From positions 1-43,563 of the forward strand of contig DETG01000108.1 of assembly GCA_002361535.1 (NCBI GenBank): 43,563 bases of DNA. Direction: 5' to 3'. Of this stretch, positions 43,361-43,563 are shown piece by piece (the first letter of the stretch is position 1; each line of letters starts with the position of its first letter). The translations under genes were made by a program, and so were the position numbers. The notes beneath the pieces were generated by a model that did not search any database, had not been told where the DNA came from, and saw only the letters and a program-made list of their open reading frames with translations. This DNA is from Prevotella sp. UBA3294. GTDB lineage: Bacteria > Bacteroidota > Bacteroidia > Bacteroidales > Bacteroidaceae.

Positions 43361-43368
43361 CAAAAGTA
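43361..43368 (-). promoter_or_regulatory. -7 promoter element of the SDR-cysK unit
   Basis: On the minus strand TACTTTTG fits TAnnTTTG. The nearest TTGA at -33 is spaced 23 nt, longer than usual. The position supports the GTG start of the SDR. Confidence 0.5.
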
Positions 43369-43404
43369 CAAATTTCTTCGTTAAATTCGATCAATTCGTT
43401 GTAT

Positions 43405-43563
43405 TTATATTTGGTCGAATGCTTGTGCCAAGTCGTCGATGATGTCATCGATATGTTCCGTACCGATCGAAAGACGAATGGTGGATGGCGTGATGTGCTG
43501 CTCGGCCAGTTCCTCAGGGCTCATCTGCGAGTGAGTGGTGGTGTAGGGATGGATGACGAGGCT
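43405..43563 (-). CDS. metY: O-acetylhomoserine sulfhydrylase-like PLP enzyme, C-terminal end
   Basis: The last 52 residues of a Cys/Met-metabolism PLP enzyme are read leftward from the window edge: SLVIHPYTTTHSQMSPEELA, then STIRLSIGTEHIDDIIDDL and a short tail before a TAA at 43405-43407. The HPxTTTHSQ and RLSIGxEHIDDI motifs are typical of MetY and related gamma-synthases. MetB or cystathionine gamma-lyase cannot be ruled out from the tail alone. Most of the gene lies outside the window. Confidence 0.82.
   Translation of the reverse strand, partial: SLVIHPYTTTHSQMSPEELAEQHITPSTIRLSIGTEHIDDIIDDLAQAFDQI

Overview
The window comes from a member of the Bacteroidota and looks like Prevotella sensu lato or a close relative. 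Three things support this. Several promoters match the Bacteroidota consensus (TTTG at -33, 19-20 nt spacer, TAnnTTTG at -7). Lipoproteins carry a Cys-Ser-Ser-(Asp)4-5 surface-export signal. Clade-typical families and linkages are present (DUF4271 next to hemD, DUF4374, DUF3836, fused cobalamin enzymes). Almost everything is on the minus strand; only aroQ and an O-methyltransferase are on the plus strand.

Layout from left to right. 1-4331 is a housekeeping block read leftward: metK, a DUF4271 membrane protein, hemD, rnpA, yidD and the 5' part of tyrS. 4332-4672 is non-coding, with a heptamer repeat and nested palindromes. 4673-9588 holds an M16 peptidase, xerD, and the divergent pair aroQ and O-methyltransferase. 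9592-31548 is one large cobalamin/metal-tetrapyrrole region. 31549-31921 is non-coding with paired palindromes and a terminator. 31922-41406 holds two ABC systems. An ABC transporter with two related permeases and a YtrA-type GntR repressor is headed by a small secreted DUF3836-like protein. Downstream of it lies a tripartite MacAB-TolC-like efflux operon. 41583-43563 is sulfur metabolism: cysK, a short-chain dehydrogenase and the 3' end of a metY-like gene.

The cobalamin region is the most interesting part. A cobalamin riboswitch leads a run of same-strand genes: a BtuB/HmuR-like TonB receptor, a predicted surface lipoprotein of the CbiK chelatase fold, a second TonB receptor, a DUF4374 (probably beta-propeller) surface lipoprotein, a secreted CbiK homologue, a CobN/HmuS-like protein anchored by a membrane segment at each end, a small polytopic membrane protein, a TolQ/ExbB-like proton channel and a DUF2149 protein. 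Next, behind their own promoter, come four bifunctional fusion enzymes of the anaerobic corrin pathway (CobJ-CbiC, CbiE-CbiT, CbiG-CbiF, CbiJ-CbiD). A BtuF-BtuC pair without an ATPase follows, behind another promoter. My reading is a B12-repressed machine that captures metal-tetrapyrroles or corrinoids at the surface, handles or removes the metal outside the cytoplasm with chelatase-fold proteins, and possibly powers an inner-membrane CobN-like chelatase with proton motive force. The family assignments come from the sequence; the integrated function is inference.

Degenerate 7-bp and 8-bp tandem repeats recur in the window. One heptamer family (consensus ARAGATG) lies at two gene junctions and inside the coding linker of the CbiE-CbiT fusion. 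No tRNA, rRNA, CRISPR array, insertion sequence or prophage was seen.
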